NCBI GenBank assembly: GCA_023447635.1
Contig: JAEXNA010000219.1
Coordinates: forward strand, 34,079-98,078
Reading direction: 5' to 3'
Origin: Vulcanimicrobiota bacterium
GTDB taxonomy: Bacteria > Vulcanimicrobiota > Xenobia > Xenobiales > JADMJV01
DNA length: 64,000 bases
This document shows positions 45,256-53,508 of this stretch, in pieces; positions within the stretch are counted from its first letter, which is position 1, and every line of letters starts with the position of its first letter. The position numbers were made by a program, and so were the translations under genes. Under the pieces are notes generated by a model, which saw only the letters and a list, made by a program, of their open reading frames with translations, was not told the origin of the DNA and searched no databases.

Positions 45256-46287
45256 ATGACCCTGAGTGTGCGTCTGGGATGGGGGGGGACCCAAAGGGCG
45301 GCGGCGGCCGCCATGCTGTTATGTGGACTGTCCGGTTGCACCGGCTCTCCCCTCGCCTCCCCCGACATCAGTTCTACCCCTGTAGCCACCCCGATCGTGG
45401 TCAACAGCACCCCGGCCTCGGCCACTCCCACCCCTCCCCGAGGGGAAGACCCCAAGACAGCGGAGACCCGACGGAAAGCCGTTCGAGCGATCATTGAAAA
45501 GGCCAGGGCCGCCTATCCGGGGCACACCGCCGTGATTTTTTCCGACCTGGATAAGGACACCCGGGTCGAGTTCGAACCCGAGGCCAGGTTTGAATCCGCC
45601 TCCCTGGTCAAACTCCCGATCCTGGCGGAACTGTACCGCCAGTTCGAGATGGGCGAGCACACCCCTGAGGAGACCCTGGTCCTGCTGGAAAGTCAGAAAA
45701 AGGGCGGTTCTGGCAAACTCAAGGACGCCCCGGAAGGCTCCCAGCACACCCTGGCTGCCCTGGGCGAAGCGATGGTCACGGAAAGTGACAACACCGCGAC
45801 CCAGATGCTGACCGATCTTCTGAGCAAGGAGAAGGTCCAGACCGGGGCGACGGCCATGGGAATGAAGGGCACGACGGTACAGCGCGATATCTTCGACTTC
45901 GAAGCGATCGACGCGGGCAAGGATAACTATATCACCGCTAAAGACGCGGCGCTGTTCCTGGAGCAGTTGGCCCGCCAAGAGCTTCCCGGATCGCCGGCGA
46001 TGAGCGAGATTCTCGAGCGCCAGAAGCGCAAAGACATGATCGGCAAGGGGTTCCCTGCCGAGGTCCGAGTTGCCCATAAGACCGGCGAACTCGACGGCAT
46101 TCTGCACGACGCCGGTATCGTCTACGCCCCTCGAGGGAACTTCATCCTGGTCTGTCTCAGCGATCAGGTCTCGGACAAAGAGGCGGCCAAGAAAGTCTGG
46201 TCCGCGATGGCCTCGGACCTGCTAAAACTTTACTCTCAACCGGCGACGCCAGCAACTCCAACCCCTTCCCCCTCTTCCGCCTCCTGA
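45256..46287 (+). CDS. Class A beta-lactamase-like lipoprotein serine hydrolase
   Basis: A 343-residue predicted lipoprotein (lipobox LSGC, Cys28, followed by a Pro/Thr-rich linker). The hydrolase domain has the three serine beta-lactamase motifs: SLVK (Ser116-Lys119), SDN (Ser177-Asn179) and KTG (Lys275-Gly277). I do not find the ExxLN element that carries the deacylating Glu of true class A enzymes, so it may be a DD-peptidase-like or other esterase of this fold rather than a resistance enzyme. The C-terminus is a Pro/Ser/Thr tail. ATG at 45256 has no obvious ribosome site. Confidence 0.85.
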   Translation: MTLSVRLGWGGTQRAAAAAMLLCGLSGCTGSPLASPDISSTPVATPIVVNSTPASATPTPPRGEDPKTAETRRKAVRAIIEKARAAYPGHTAVIFSDLDKDTRVEFEPEARFESASLVKLPILAELYRQFEMGEHTPEETLVLLESQKKGGSGKLKDAPEGSQHTLAALGEAMVTESDNTATQMLTDLLSKEKVQTGATAMGMKGTTVQRDIFDFEAIDAGKDNYITAKDAALFLEQLARQELPGSPAMSEILERQKRKDMIGKGFPAEVRVAHKTGELDGILHDAGIVYAPRGNFILVCLSDQVSDKEAAKKVWSAMASDLLKLYSQPATPATPTPSPSSAS

Positions 46288-46490
46288 GGCGTCCTCTCCC
46301 CTATCCTCTACTCCCCTCGGATGGGCCCTGCCCAAAGTCCTGGAGGGGGTGCCGAGGGATATCCCGTGATAGCCTGCAGGGGTGGAGAGGAGGGCCCTAC
46401 GGTGGTTCTTTGGCAGAAAAAACGCAAATCCAGGGGGCTTCTCGCTATCCTGACCAAGAGTAGGACCATGTTGCCTACGAGGAAGCCCGC

Positions 46491-48074
46491 GTGACTCCGA
46501 TGGCCGCCCAGCGGCTTCGCAGCGTTCTGATCGTCGACGATTCCCGCGCCGACCGCCTGGCAGTTCGTCGCAGCCTCGGACGCCACTCGGATCGCGAGCT
46601 GACGTTCTGGGAAGCCCACAGCGGAAGCGACGCCCTGCGGTTGGTGGAGGAAGTCGCCGTCGATCTGATGGTCGTCGACATGCACATGACGGATACCACG
46701 GCCCTGCAACTGCTCGAACAACTTAAGGACGACACCGGGCTGTTGCCGTTTGCCTGTGTCGTCGTCACCGGTTCGACGACGGAAGATCTGGGAGAGAGCT
46801 GCCTGCAGGCCGGAGCGCACGACTACATCGACAAAGCCCGCCTGGGCGAGCCCACCTTCTGGAGAGCCGTCAGCTATGCGCTTTCACGTTTTTCCATCGC
46901 GCGAGAGCTTCATCAGCGGTCGACCGAACTACGCCGGCTCAACCAGGAGCTAGAACGCAAGCACGCCCTGCAGTCGATGTTCCTGGCCAACGCCACCCAC
47001 GAACTCCGTACCCCCGTTTCCGCGATCGCGGGCCTGGTCGAACTGGTAGAGCGTGAGCCGCTGAGCCCCATCGTGGACGACTACGTTCGCACGATCAAAA
47101 GCTGCTGCCAGGCGCTGCACGCCTCGATTAGCGATGTGCTGGACTTGAACCGAATCGAAGCCGGAGAGCTCATTTTCGAGACGACGTCGATCGATCTGAC
47201 GAAGGTTGTTGAAGAGACGGTAGCCGTCTTGAGCCGTGCGGCCGGCCTTAAAGGGCTGCAGGTCGAGCTGCGAACCGACGGCCTACCGCGACGCGTCCAG
47301 GGCGACGGCCGCCGTATCCATCAGCTTCTCCTGAACCTGGGGGGCAACGCCATCAAATTCACCTCGGAAGGCGGGTTAGAGATTCGGGTCCAGCGAGGCG
47401 CCGACGGTCTCTATCGATTCGAGGTTCAAGACAGCGGAATCGGCATCCCGAAAGACGAGCAAGAGAAGGTTTTCGAGCGCTACTTCCAGGCCACCAACTC
47501 CCGATTGGGAGAGCGCGGCACCGGCCTGGGCCTTTCTATCGCGCGCGAGATTGTGCAGACCATGGGCGGGCAGATGGGCTGCTACAGCGAGGCCGACCAG
47601 GGCAGCACCTTCTGGTTCACCTTGCCGTTACCGGAATGCGGCGAGCCGCTCGAGGCGGAGGTCGCCGAAGGAGGCGACATTGTGGTGCCGGTGCAGCGTC
47701 GGGTTCTGGTGGCCGAAGACAATCCGATCCTGGCTCACATCCTGACCCAACAGCTGCACGGGCTGAACCAGCAGGTCACGGTGGTGACCAACGGGGCCCT
47801 GGCCATCGACGAGTTCCATCCCGAACGGTACGACCTGGCCATTTTCGACGCCCGGATGCCGGTCCTGGACGGCATCAGTGCCTGTCGCGAACTGCGTCAG
47901 CGATACCCCGACACTGTTCGCCCGATCTTCATCCTGACCGCCGACTCGATGCTCAACGAGCAGCAGCGTCAGGAGTGTGGAGCAACCGCCATCTTCGTCA
48001 AACCGATCTCCGCCGCCGAACTGTCGCGTCTGGTGTTGAGCGGCGAAGCGGGGTCGTCGAACTCGCGTGCCTGA
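46491..48074 (+). CDS. Hybrid histidine kinase, REC-HisKA-HATPase-REC
   Basis: A 527-residue cytosolic signalling protein. Order: receiver domain 1 (10-130; VDDSRAD, phospho-Asp63 in VVDMHM), a coiled-coil link, HisKA (His170 in NATHELRTP), HATPase (about 275-385; NLGGNAIKFT, DSGIGIP, GTGLGLS) and receiver domain 2 (about 405-520; AEDNPIL, Asp453 in IFDARMP, Lys in VKPIS). No membrane helix or sensor domain, so it takes its input through receiver 1 from another kinase and passes phosphate on to receiver 2. GTG has GAGGAAG 5 bases upstream. It overlaps the nei gene by 8 bp. Confidence 0.93.
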   Translation: MTPMAAQRLRSVLIVDDSRADRLAVRRSLGRHSDRELTFWEAHSGSDALRLVEEVAVDLMVVDMHMTDTTALQLLEQLKDDTGLLPFACVVVTGSTTEDLGESCLQAGAHDYIDKARLGEPTFWRAVSYALSRFSIARELHQRSTELRRLNQELERKHALQSMFLANATHELRTPVSAIAGLVELVEREPLSPIVDDYVRTIKSCCQALHASISDVLDLNRIEAGELIFETTSIDLTKVVEETVAVLSRAAGLKGLQVELRTDGLPRRVQGDGRRIHQLLLNLGGNAIKFTSEGGLEIRVQRGADGLYRFEVQDSGIGIPKDEQEKVFERYFQATNSRLGERGTGLGLSIAREIVQTMGGQMGCYSEADQGSTFWFTLPLPECGEPLEAEVAEGGDIVVPVQRRVLVAEDNPILAHILTQQLHGLNQQVTVVTNGALAIDEFHPERYDLAIFDARMPVLDGISACRELRQRYPDTVRPIFILTADSMLNEQQRQECGATAIFVKPISAAELSRLVLSGEAGSSNSRA

Positions 48075-48873
48075 AGGGCCAGAAATCCGGCGTTCCGCCG
48101 ACAGCCTGGCCCGTGTGCTGCAAGGGCGCGAGGTGTTGCAGGTGAACTTCGCCTTCCCTCATCTCCAGGAGTACGAGGCGCGCCTGCAGGGGCAGCCGAT
48201 CACTCTGGTAGAGAGCCGAGGCAAGGCGATGCTGATCCATTTCGCCGACGGTTTGCGGATCTACAGCCACAACCAGCTTTACGGACGCTGGGTGACTCAT
48301 AAGGACAGCTCGGCGCCCGTGACCAACCGGCAGATCCGGTTGTCGCTGGTTACCCCCAGGGGCAGCGCCTGGCTGCTGAGCGCAAGCGACATCGAGGTGC
48401 TGGAGAGCGAGGCGTCCCACCCCTATCTAAGCAAGTTGGGCCCCGACCCCCTGCGTCCAGAAACCGACGCGACGACCTTACTCGAACACTGGGCTGGACC
48501 GTCCTACTCGCGGCGCGGGGTCGCCGCTTTGTTCCTGGACCAGAACTTCCTGGCCGGGGTGGGCAACTATCTGCGCAGCGAGATCCTGTTCGTGGCTGGC
48601 GTCGATCCGCACGGACGGCTGCCTCAGGATCGGACGGCGCTGGCCCACACCTCGATAGAGCTGTTCCGACGGTCGCACAAGACCGGCGGGCAGACCAACG
48701 ACCCCGACCTGGTGGCCCAACTCAAGGCTCGCCGATGGCGGCGTCGCGACTACCGGCACTGGGTGTTCAGCCGTCAGGGACAGGACTGCCACCGCTGCGG
48801 GGGCGAGATCGTGAAAACCGTGCTGGCCGGGCGGCGGTTGTACTACTGCCCGACCTGTCAGGCCCCAGGCTAA
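48067..48873 (+). CDS. nei: Endonuclease VIII (DNA glycosylase/AP lyase)
   Basis: A 268-residue base-excision repair enzyme that removes oxidised pyrimidines. It begins PEGPEIRRSADSL (Pro2 nucleophile, Glu3) and matches E. coli Nei over its length (RGKAMLIHF, YSHNQLYGRW, SASDIEVL, LDQNFLAGVGNYLR). It ends in the four-cysteine zinc finger CHRCGG...YYCPTCQ. GTG at 48067 gives the exact Nei N-terminus after Met removal. It overlaps the upstream kinase gene by 8 bp, and its last codons form one arm of a perfect 18-bp inverted repeat. Confidence 0.93.
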   Translation: MPEGPEIRRSADSLARVLQGREVLQVNFAFPHLQEYEARLQGQPITLVESRGKAMLIHFADGLRIYSHNQLYGRWVTHKDSSAPVTNRQIRLSLVTPRGSAWLLSASDIEVLESEASHPYLSKLGPDPLRPETDATTLLEHWAGPSYSRRGVAALFLDQNFLAGVGNYLRSEILFVAGVDPHGRLPQDRTALAHTSIELFRRSHKTGGQTNDPDLVAQLKARRWRRRDYRHWVFSRQGQDCHRCGGEIVKTVLAGRRLYYCPTCQAPG

Positions 48874-48896
48874 GACTCGGGGCCTGACAGGTCGGG
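48849..48896. repeat. Perfect 18-bp inverted repeat across the nei stop codon
   Basis: Arms at 48849-48866 (CCCGACCTGTCAGGCCCC) and 48879-48896 (its exact reverse complement) flank a 12-base loop that contains the TAA stop (48871-48873). No T-run follows on either strand. The transcript would form a very stable hairpin; possible roles are 3'-end protection or factor-aided termination. Confidence 0.85.
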
Positions 48897-49005
48897 GTCG
48901 CTCCGGGAAGCTCTACGCCGGGGCATACCTACCTATACCCGATGATAGGGGGGGCTTGGGTGATCAGAGGTACGCGAAACTCTACAGGGGTTCTACACTA
49001 ACAGT

Positions 49006-49980
49006 ATGCCGATGTCGCGTGCTCTATATCCGGTCCAAACGGCCCTGTACCGATTCGTTGCGGAAGGTTCGCCGCAGTCGGCGGCGGCGATGTCGTTCTA
49101 CGCGGTCATCTCGATCCCGCCGCTGCTGGTGGTGATCACCGCCATTCTGAGCATGGCGTTCAGCGGCCCCGAAGCGGCTGCCGAGTTGATGAAGCAGGTG
49201 ACGACCCTGTTTGGAGAGAGCACGGCCGCCTCGATTGCCGAAATTCTAGCGCGTCGCTCCCAGGCCCCGAATGAAACCGCTGCTCTCACAGGGTCGTTTG
49301 TCCTTTTGCTAGGCGCCAGCGGCTTCTTCAGCCAGATGCAGGCCTCCCTGAATCAGGTCTGGGGGGTCGAGGCCAAGCCCAGCGTGGCCTGGAGGATGCT
49401 CCTGGTCAAGCGTATGATCAGTATGACGGCGGTGCTCGGGACGGGGTTCTTGCTGCTAGTTTCCCTGGTCCTGACGGCTCTGCTGGCCGCCGCCAGCGAC
49501 TGGCTGAGGGCTCGCCTGGGGTGGAGTCCGGCTACCGCCGGTGTCACCGAGGCGGCGGTGGCGATGATCACCTTGACCTTGCTGTTCGCCTTTATCTTTC
49601 GCGTGCTGCCCGACGTGCGTGTCCCCTGGAAATCCGTTTGGCGCGGGGCTATCATCACTTCTCTGCTGTTCTTCGTGGGCAAGTACGCTCTGGGCTGGTA
49701 CCTGGGTCACACCAACTTCGAGGCCGACTACGGCAGCGCGGGGGCCCTGGTACTTATCCTGTTCTGGGTGTATTACACCAGTCTGATCATGCTCTTCGGA
49801 GCCCAGTTGACCCATGCCCAGACCGTGGCCAGCGGCGAGCCGATCGTGCCGGAACCGTACGCCGAGCGGGTTCGGGTGGTGCGAGAGACCGACGTGCTGG
49901 CGGCGGCTCGCCGTCCAGCCTCGGCGCTGGCCCTTTTGGGGCCGAATCCCACGCGCCGTCGGAGAGGATTACGCTCTTAG
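49006..49980 (+). CDS. YihY/BrkB family membrane protein
   Basis: A 324-residue inner-membrane protein with about six helices and the family signatures AAAMSFYAVISIPPLLV near 26-42 and GSAGALVLILFWVYYTSLIMLFGAQLT near 245-271. The C-terminal ~50 residues are a charged cytoplasmic tail. The family was once called ribonuclease BN by mistake and its true function is not established (export or transport has been proposed). ATG at 49006. It is alone on its strand, about 70 bp ahead of the repeat protein gene. Confidence 0.88.
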   Translation: MPMSRALYPVQTALYRFVAEGSPQSAAAMSFYAVISIPPLLVVITAILSMAFSGPEAAAELMKQVTTLFGESTAASIAEILARRSQAPNETAALTGSFVLLLGASGFFSQMQASLNQVWGVEAKPSVAWRMLLVKRMISMTAVLGTGFLLLVSLVLTALLAAASDWLRARLGWSPATAGVTEAAVAMITLTLLFAFIFRVLPDVRVPWKSVWRGAIITSLLFFVGKYALGWYLGHTNFEADYGSAGALVLILFWVYYTSLIMLFGAQLTHAQTVASGEPIVPEPYAERVRVVRETDVLAAARRPASALALLGPNPTRRRRGLRS

Positions 49981-50053
49981 CCGTGAAATCATAGCATGTT
50001 CAACCACCCTGTGGGCCTTCTGTCGCCGCCGGGAATCCCTGGAGGAGATAGCT

Positions 50054-52270
50054 ATGTCCAGCACTATCAACAGTTCATCCTCGACCGTCCCGTCCACTTC
50101 GATCCGCCCGCAGGCTCGCCCCGAGACCGCCGGCGCCGCTGAAGTCGCCGCCGCGCCGCCTTCCGACGCCGTCGCCATCAGCGCGGACGCCGGCGGAGCC
50201 GCAGCGCCCAACCCGTATGAAGGGTTCTCTGAGCATTCGGTCTCGATGAAACCGGACTCCTGGACGAAGGACCGCACTCCGGGCGAAGGTCAGGTCGCGC
50301 GCAACGATCATCTCGAAGGGATGCTGCGCAATCAGGGCTACTCCGTCGAAGACATCTACAAGAAGGACGAAAACGGACAAAATCTGCTGCAGCGGGTGGC
50401 TGACGCCAACGGACTGAAAGATCCGAACCTGATCACGCCCGAGCAGTCGCTGACCCTGCCGACCAAGAATGCGCCTCCCGCCGATGCGGAGACCAAGGCC
50501 GACGAGGTCAAAGGGGAAACCGTCACCACCGAGGCTTACAACGAAGGGGAAGGCGCCAAAGCCAACGCCTCTACCGAGGTCGGTCGCGCTGAAGACTCCA
50601 CCCTGACCACCAGCGCCGAAACCCAAGGTGACGGCTCCGAGGCTAACGCCTCAACGAAGGTCGGTGAGTCAGAGAACTCTACCATCACCACCGAAGCGAA
50701 AGCCGAAGGGAAAGAAGCCACCGCCAACGCCTCGACCGAGGTTGGCAAGGCCAAGGATTCCGAGATTACCACCGTGGCCGCCGCCGAAGGCGAAGGCTCG
50801 CAAGCCAACGCCGGGACCGCCGTCGGCGAGGCGGAGAAATCCAAGATCACCACCGCGGCCGTGGCCACCGGCGATGGCGCGGAAGCCAACGCGGGCACCA
50901 CCGTCGGTGAAGCGAAAGAGTCAGAGGTCACCACCTCGGCCGCCGCCATCGGCGACGGAGCGCAAGCCAACGCCGGCACCGCCGTTGGCACGGCCGAAGA
51001 CTCTCCCGTCAAGACTGAGGCCGCCAGCGAAGGCGAAGGGTCGACGGCAGAGGCCGCCACCAGCGTAGCGGAAGCCAAAGATTCGACCGTAGAGACGACT
51101 GCGGTGGCTGAAGGAAAAGATTCCCAGGCCGTAGCGATCGGTGAAGTCGCCAAAGCCGAAGATTCCACCGTGGCTTCTACGGCCGTCAGTGAAGGCGAAG
51201 GCTCCAACGCCGGCGCCGGCGCCTTCGTGACCGGAGCTGAAGGCAGCACTCTCGAGGCCTCGGCCTCATCCGACGGGGGCTCGGCCGAAGCGTACGTCGA
51301 CAACAGCGGCTACGATCAGAACGGTCGCGCCGAGGTCAGCGCTGCGGGCGCCGACGGCGCCCACGCCGAAGCCACCGGGGTCGAGCACGCCTCGGTCGCC
51401 GCGAATGGCGGCGCCGGGAACGCCGACGTCGTGGTCGACGCGAAGACCAGCGAGACGGCCGTGACGGGTGAAGGCGACGGAACGGTCGTGAACCAGGGGC
51501 GCGATAGCAAAGGCTCGTTCGACATCGACGTGGCCGGCGACGCCAGGATTCTCGACGAGGGCAACGACCCCACCATGTCGGGTACAAGCACCGGCAACTC
51601 CATCGAAGCTTCTGCTCGGGGTGAAGACCTGGAGGTTCGCACTTCGGACTCGAAGTCGGTCGACATCGCTTTCGAAGGTCGCGAAGGCGACAACTTCGTA
51701 CGGGGCAATCTGCCGCAGGGCGGCGAGTCGTCGCGGGTCGACCTGGGTCTGGGCGACGGGAACGACCGGGTCGAGATGCAGCGCGGCGCCAATGACGACA
51801 CCATGATCATCAGCAAGACCGATGGCGAACTGGACCTGAACCTGCACACCGGGGTGGGAATGGACGACAACGGCTCGCAGACCACTCTGGTTGACGGCGG
51901 CAACGCTAAGATCAGCGGAAGTATCGGCGGCAGCGAGGGCGACGACACGGTAATGATCCAGGGCGGCGATTTTGGCGACCTGAAGGTCAGCGGCGGCACC
52001 GGTGGCAACGACCAGCTGGTAATCGACCTGCCTGAAGGGGCGGCGATCCCTGCGATAGTCACCAAAGAAGCTGACTCGGGGTGGTTTGGCTGGGGCGCCA
52101 CCGAGGCCGAGGGGATACTGCCCGAAGGCTACAAGGAAGGCGACCAGGCGATCAGCGCCAACGGCTTCGAGAACATCGTCATCCGACAGGGCGGCAAGGT
52201 GGTAGGCCAGTACGGAGAGGGCGAACTGCCGCCGGAGTTCCAGCAGGCCGTGGAGCAAGCCCGCTCGTAG
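50054..52270 (+). CDS. Large repeat protein: LysM-like, nine 27-residue repeats, RTX-like C-terminus
   Basis: A 738-residue acidic protein. It starts MSSTINSSSSTVPSTS, Ser/Thr-rich with no signal peptide. Residues about 78-135 resemble a LysM-like binding unit (GQVARNDHLEGMLRNQGY, then NLLQRVADANGL and PEQSLTLP). Residues about 163-405 hold nine 27-residue repeats with the theme GEGxxANAxTxVGxAxxSxITT, suggesting a beta-roll or left-handed beta-helix like YadA heads. The C-terminus has RTX-like Gly-Asp motifs (GLGDGNDRVE, GSEGDDTV, GGTGGNDQLVID). ATG has GGAGGAG 6 bases upstream. A strong terminator follows. The RTX motifs point to export and calcium binding, but no RTX transporter is nearby. 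It is likely a surface or released adhesin-like protein. Confidence 0.8.
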   Translation: MSSTINSSSSTVPSTSIRPQARPETAGAAEVAAAPPSDAVAISADAGGAAAPNPYEGFSEHSVSMKPDSWTKDRTPGEGQVARNDHLEGMLRNQGYSVEDIYKKDENGQNLLQRVADANGLKDPNLITPEQSLTLPTKNAPPADAETKADEVKGETVTTEAYNEGEGAKANASTEVGRAEDSTLTTSAETQGDGSEANASTKVGESENSTITTEAKAEGKEATANASTEVGKAKDSEITTVAAAEGEGSQANAGTAVGEAEKSKITTAAVATGDGAEANAGTTVGEAKESEVTTSAAAIGDGAQANAGTAVGTAEDSPVKTEAASEGEGSTAEAATSVAEAKDSTVETTAVAEGKDSQAVAIGEVAKAEDSTVASTAVSEGEGSNAGAGAFVTGAEGSTLEASASSDGGSAEAYVDNSGYDQNGRAEVSAAGADGAHAEATGVEHASVAANGGAGNADVVVDAKTSETAVTGEGDGTVVNQGRDSKGSFDIDVAGDARILDEGNDPTMSGTSTGNSIEASARGEDLEVRTSDSKSVDIAFEGREGDNFVRGNLPQGGESSRVDLGLGDGNDRVEMQRGANDDTMIISKTDGELDLNLHTGVGMDDNGSQTTLVDGGNAKISGSIGGSEGDDTVMIQGGDFGDLKVSGGTGGNDQLVIDLPEGAAIPAIVTKEADSGWFGWGATEAEGILPEGYKEGDQAISANGFENIVIRQGGKVVGQYGEGELPPEFQQAVEQARS
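50540..51268 (+). repeat. Nine tandem 81-bp (27-residue) repeats
   Basis: The repeats encode the theme G-D/E-G-xx-ANA-x-T-x-VG-xx-xx-S-xx-TT. The first six are well conserved; the last three lose the ANA and VG cores, a gradient that suggests growth at one end. Each unit is about two 13-14 residue turns, as in beta-roll coils. Confidence 0.8.
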
Positions 52271-52278
52271 AGCGGTAA

Positions 52279-53451
52279 GTGCTCCCAAGACAACGACAAT
52301 TTCAAGACCCCCAGAGCGGCAAGCTCTGGGGGACTTTTTTTGATGGCTCGACCGTTCAGGTCGTCTCTGGCGCTCCCGGTAAGGAGAGGACGGTCGAGAA
52401 GCCCCAATCGGACCCGTTCAGCGCCTTTCGCTTTCTAGACAAAGAAGAAGGCGCTCGACTGCGCAAGGGGTTCATGCTGCGCAATCCCGAGGCGGGCCCA
52501 GGCGAGCCTCGCTTGCTGCGCCATCTGGGTCGCGGCTACACCGGCGCCCTGGTGGTAGCCGAACGTCAGGGCAAGCTGATCAGCAATCTGTTCGACGAGG
52601 CGACCGGCAGCGACGGACTCTGGGTCGTGAACAGTCAGGGAGAGGGCGAAGCGGTGCTCTCCCCCGGCGGCCTGGTCTGGGAGATGGGCCGAGGCAAGGC
52701 CAGCGTGCTGTTGCTGATCGACCATCAGGTAAAGGCGTGGAATCTTTCCACAAGCGATCTCAGCGAACTGACTCCTCGTCCCCGACACCCGGTCAGCTTC
52801 CTCTCCTGCTCTGGCTCGCTGGCCGCCTGGTACGACGAGCCCGAAGTGGTGGTGCGCGACCTGGCTGCGGGGCGCGACTTGCTGCGGGTCAAGGTCGAGC
52901 CCGAACTGGTCTCCGGCCATTCGCTGCAGCTTTCCGGCGCGCTGTCGCCCAGCGGCGACCGTCTGGCTTTTTCCGCCGGCCAGGGCGTGGTGGAACTCTA
53001 CGACGTGCGAAGCGGACACTGGCTGCGCACCATCTGCGCCGACTTTGCCATGACCGAGCGGATGGCGTTTAGCTCGGACGACCAGCGACTGCTGGCTAAG
53101 GAGAAGTACGGTCGCTGGCGCCTGCTGGACTTCGACCTGGAGGCGGGCGTCTTGAGAGACACCTTCGCCGGTCTTGGCGACCTGGGCAACGGCGATTTTG
53201 CCTTGGACGCTCACGGCGAACGGGTGGCGGTGGTGTCCGGTTCACGCCTACGGATGGTCGGGCTGGACGGCTCGCCCTTGCTCGAGTTTCGGCTGGACCA
53301 GACGGTAAAGCGGGCCGCTCTGGCCTGGACCGGCGACGGCCATCTGGCGGTGCGCACCGACCTGGGGTTGCTGGGCGTTTACGCCGTGCCGATGCTTGCC
53401 TCGCCCGCCGACCGGGGCTCGTGGACAGGGCCTGACACGCCGATCGCATAA
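52279..53451 (+). CDS. WGR-like domain plus beta-propeller-like protein
   Basis: A 390-residue soluble protein. Residues about 8-70 resemble a WGR domain (GKLWGTFFDGSTVQVVSG, then SAFRFLDKEEGARLRKGFML), a fold seen in PARPs and bacterial MolR-like proteins. The remainder is beta-propeller-like, with repeated blade strands (VVELYDVRSGHWLRTI, MAFSSDDQRLLAKEKYGRWRLLDFD, then LRMVGLDGSPLLEF). The GTG start at 52279 has only a weak ribosome site, and a terminator lies within codons 10-21. A start after the terminator would lose part of the WGR region, so I keep GTG. It precedes the MoxR ternary system and could be an accessory reader of it. Confidence 0.65.
   Translation: MLPRQRQFQDPQSGKLWGTFFDGSTVQVVSGAPGKERTVEKPQSDPFSAFRFLDKEEGARLRKGFMLRNPEAGPGEPRLLRHLGRGYTGALVVAERQGKLISNLFDEATGSDGLWVVNSQGEGEAVLSPGGLVWEMGRGKASVLLLIDHQVKAWNLSTSDLSELTPRPRHPVSFLSCSGSLAAWYDEPEVVVRDLAAGRDLLRVKVEPELVSGHSLQLSGALSPSGDRLAFSAGQGVVELYDVRSGHWLRTICADFAMTERMAFSSDDQRLLAKEKYGRWRLLDFDLEAGVLRDTFAGLGDLGNGDFALDAHGERVAVVSGSRLRMVGLDGSPLLEFRLDQTVKRAALAWTGDGHLAVRTDLGLLGVYAVPMLASPADRGSWTGPDTPIA
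52308..52341 (+). terminator. Intrinsic terminator of the repeat-protein gene, inside the WGR-gene coding region
   Basis: Perfect 10-bp stem CCCCCAGAGC (52308-52317) / GCTCTGGGGG (52323-52332), 5-base loop, then AC and seven T (52335-52341). This is a textbook rho-independent terminator 38 bp after the repeat-protein stop. The same bases encode DPQSGKLWGTFF near the start of the next gene. Confidence 0.85.
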
Positions 53452-53508
53452 TGGCTTTCCATACCGGAGCATAAAGGGCGCTCTCTTACCCTCTGCGTAA
53501 GAAACGTT

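Noticed and set aside
49814..50053. Upstream extension of the repeat-protein gene
   Set aside because: The extension overlaps the BrkB gene in another frame; ATG 50054 has a near-perfect ribosome site.
50536..52288. Minus-strand frames opposite the repeat protein
   Set aside because: Low-complexity Ser/Pro/Ala products; shadows of the repetitive plus-strand gene.
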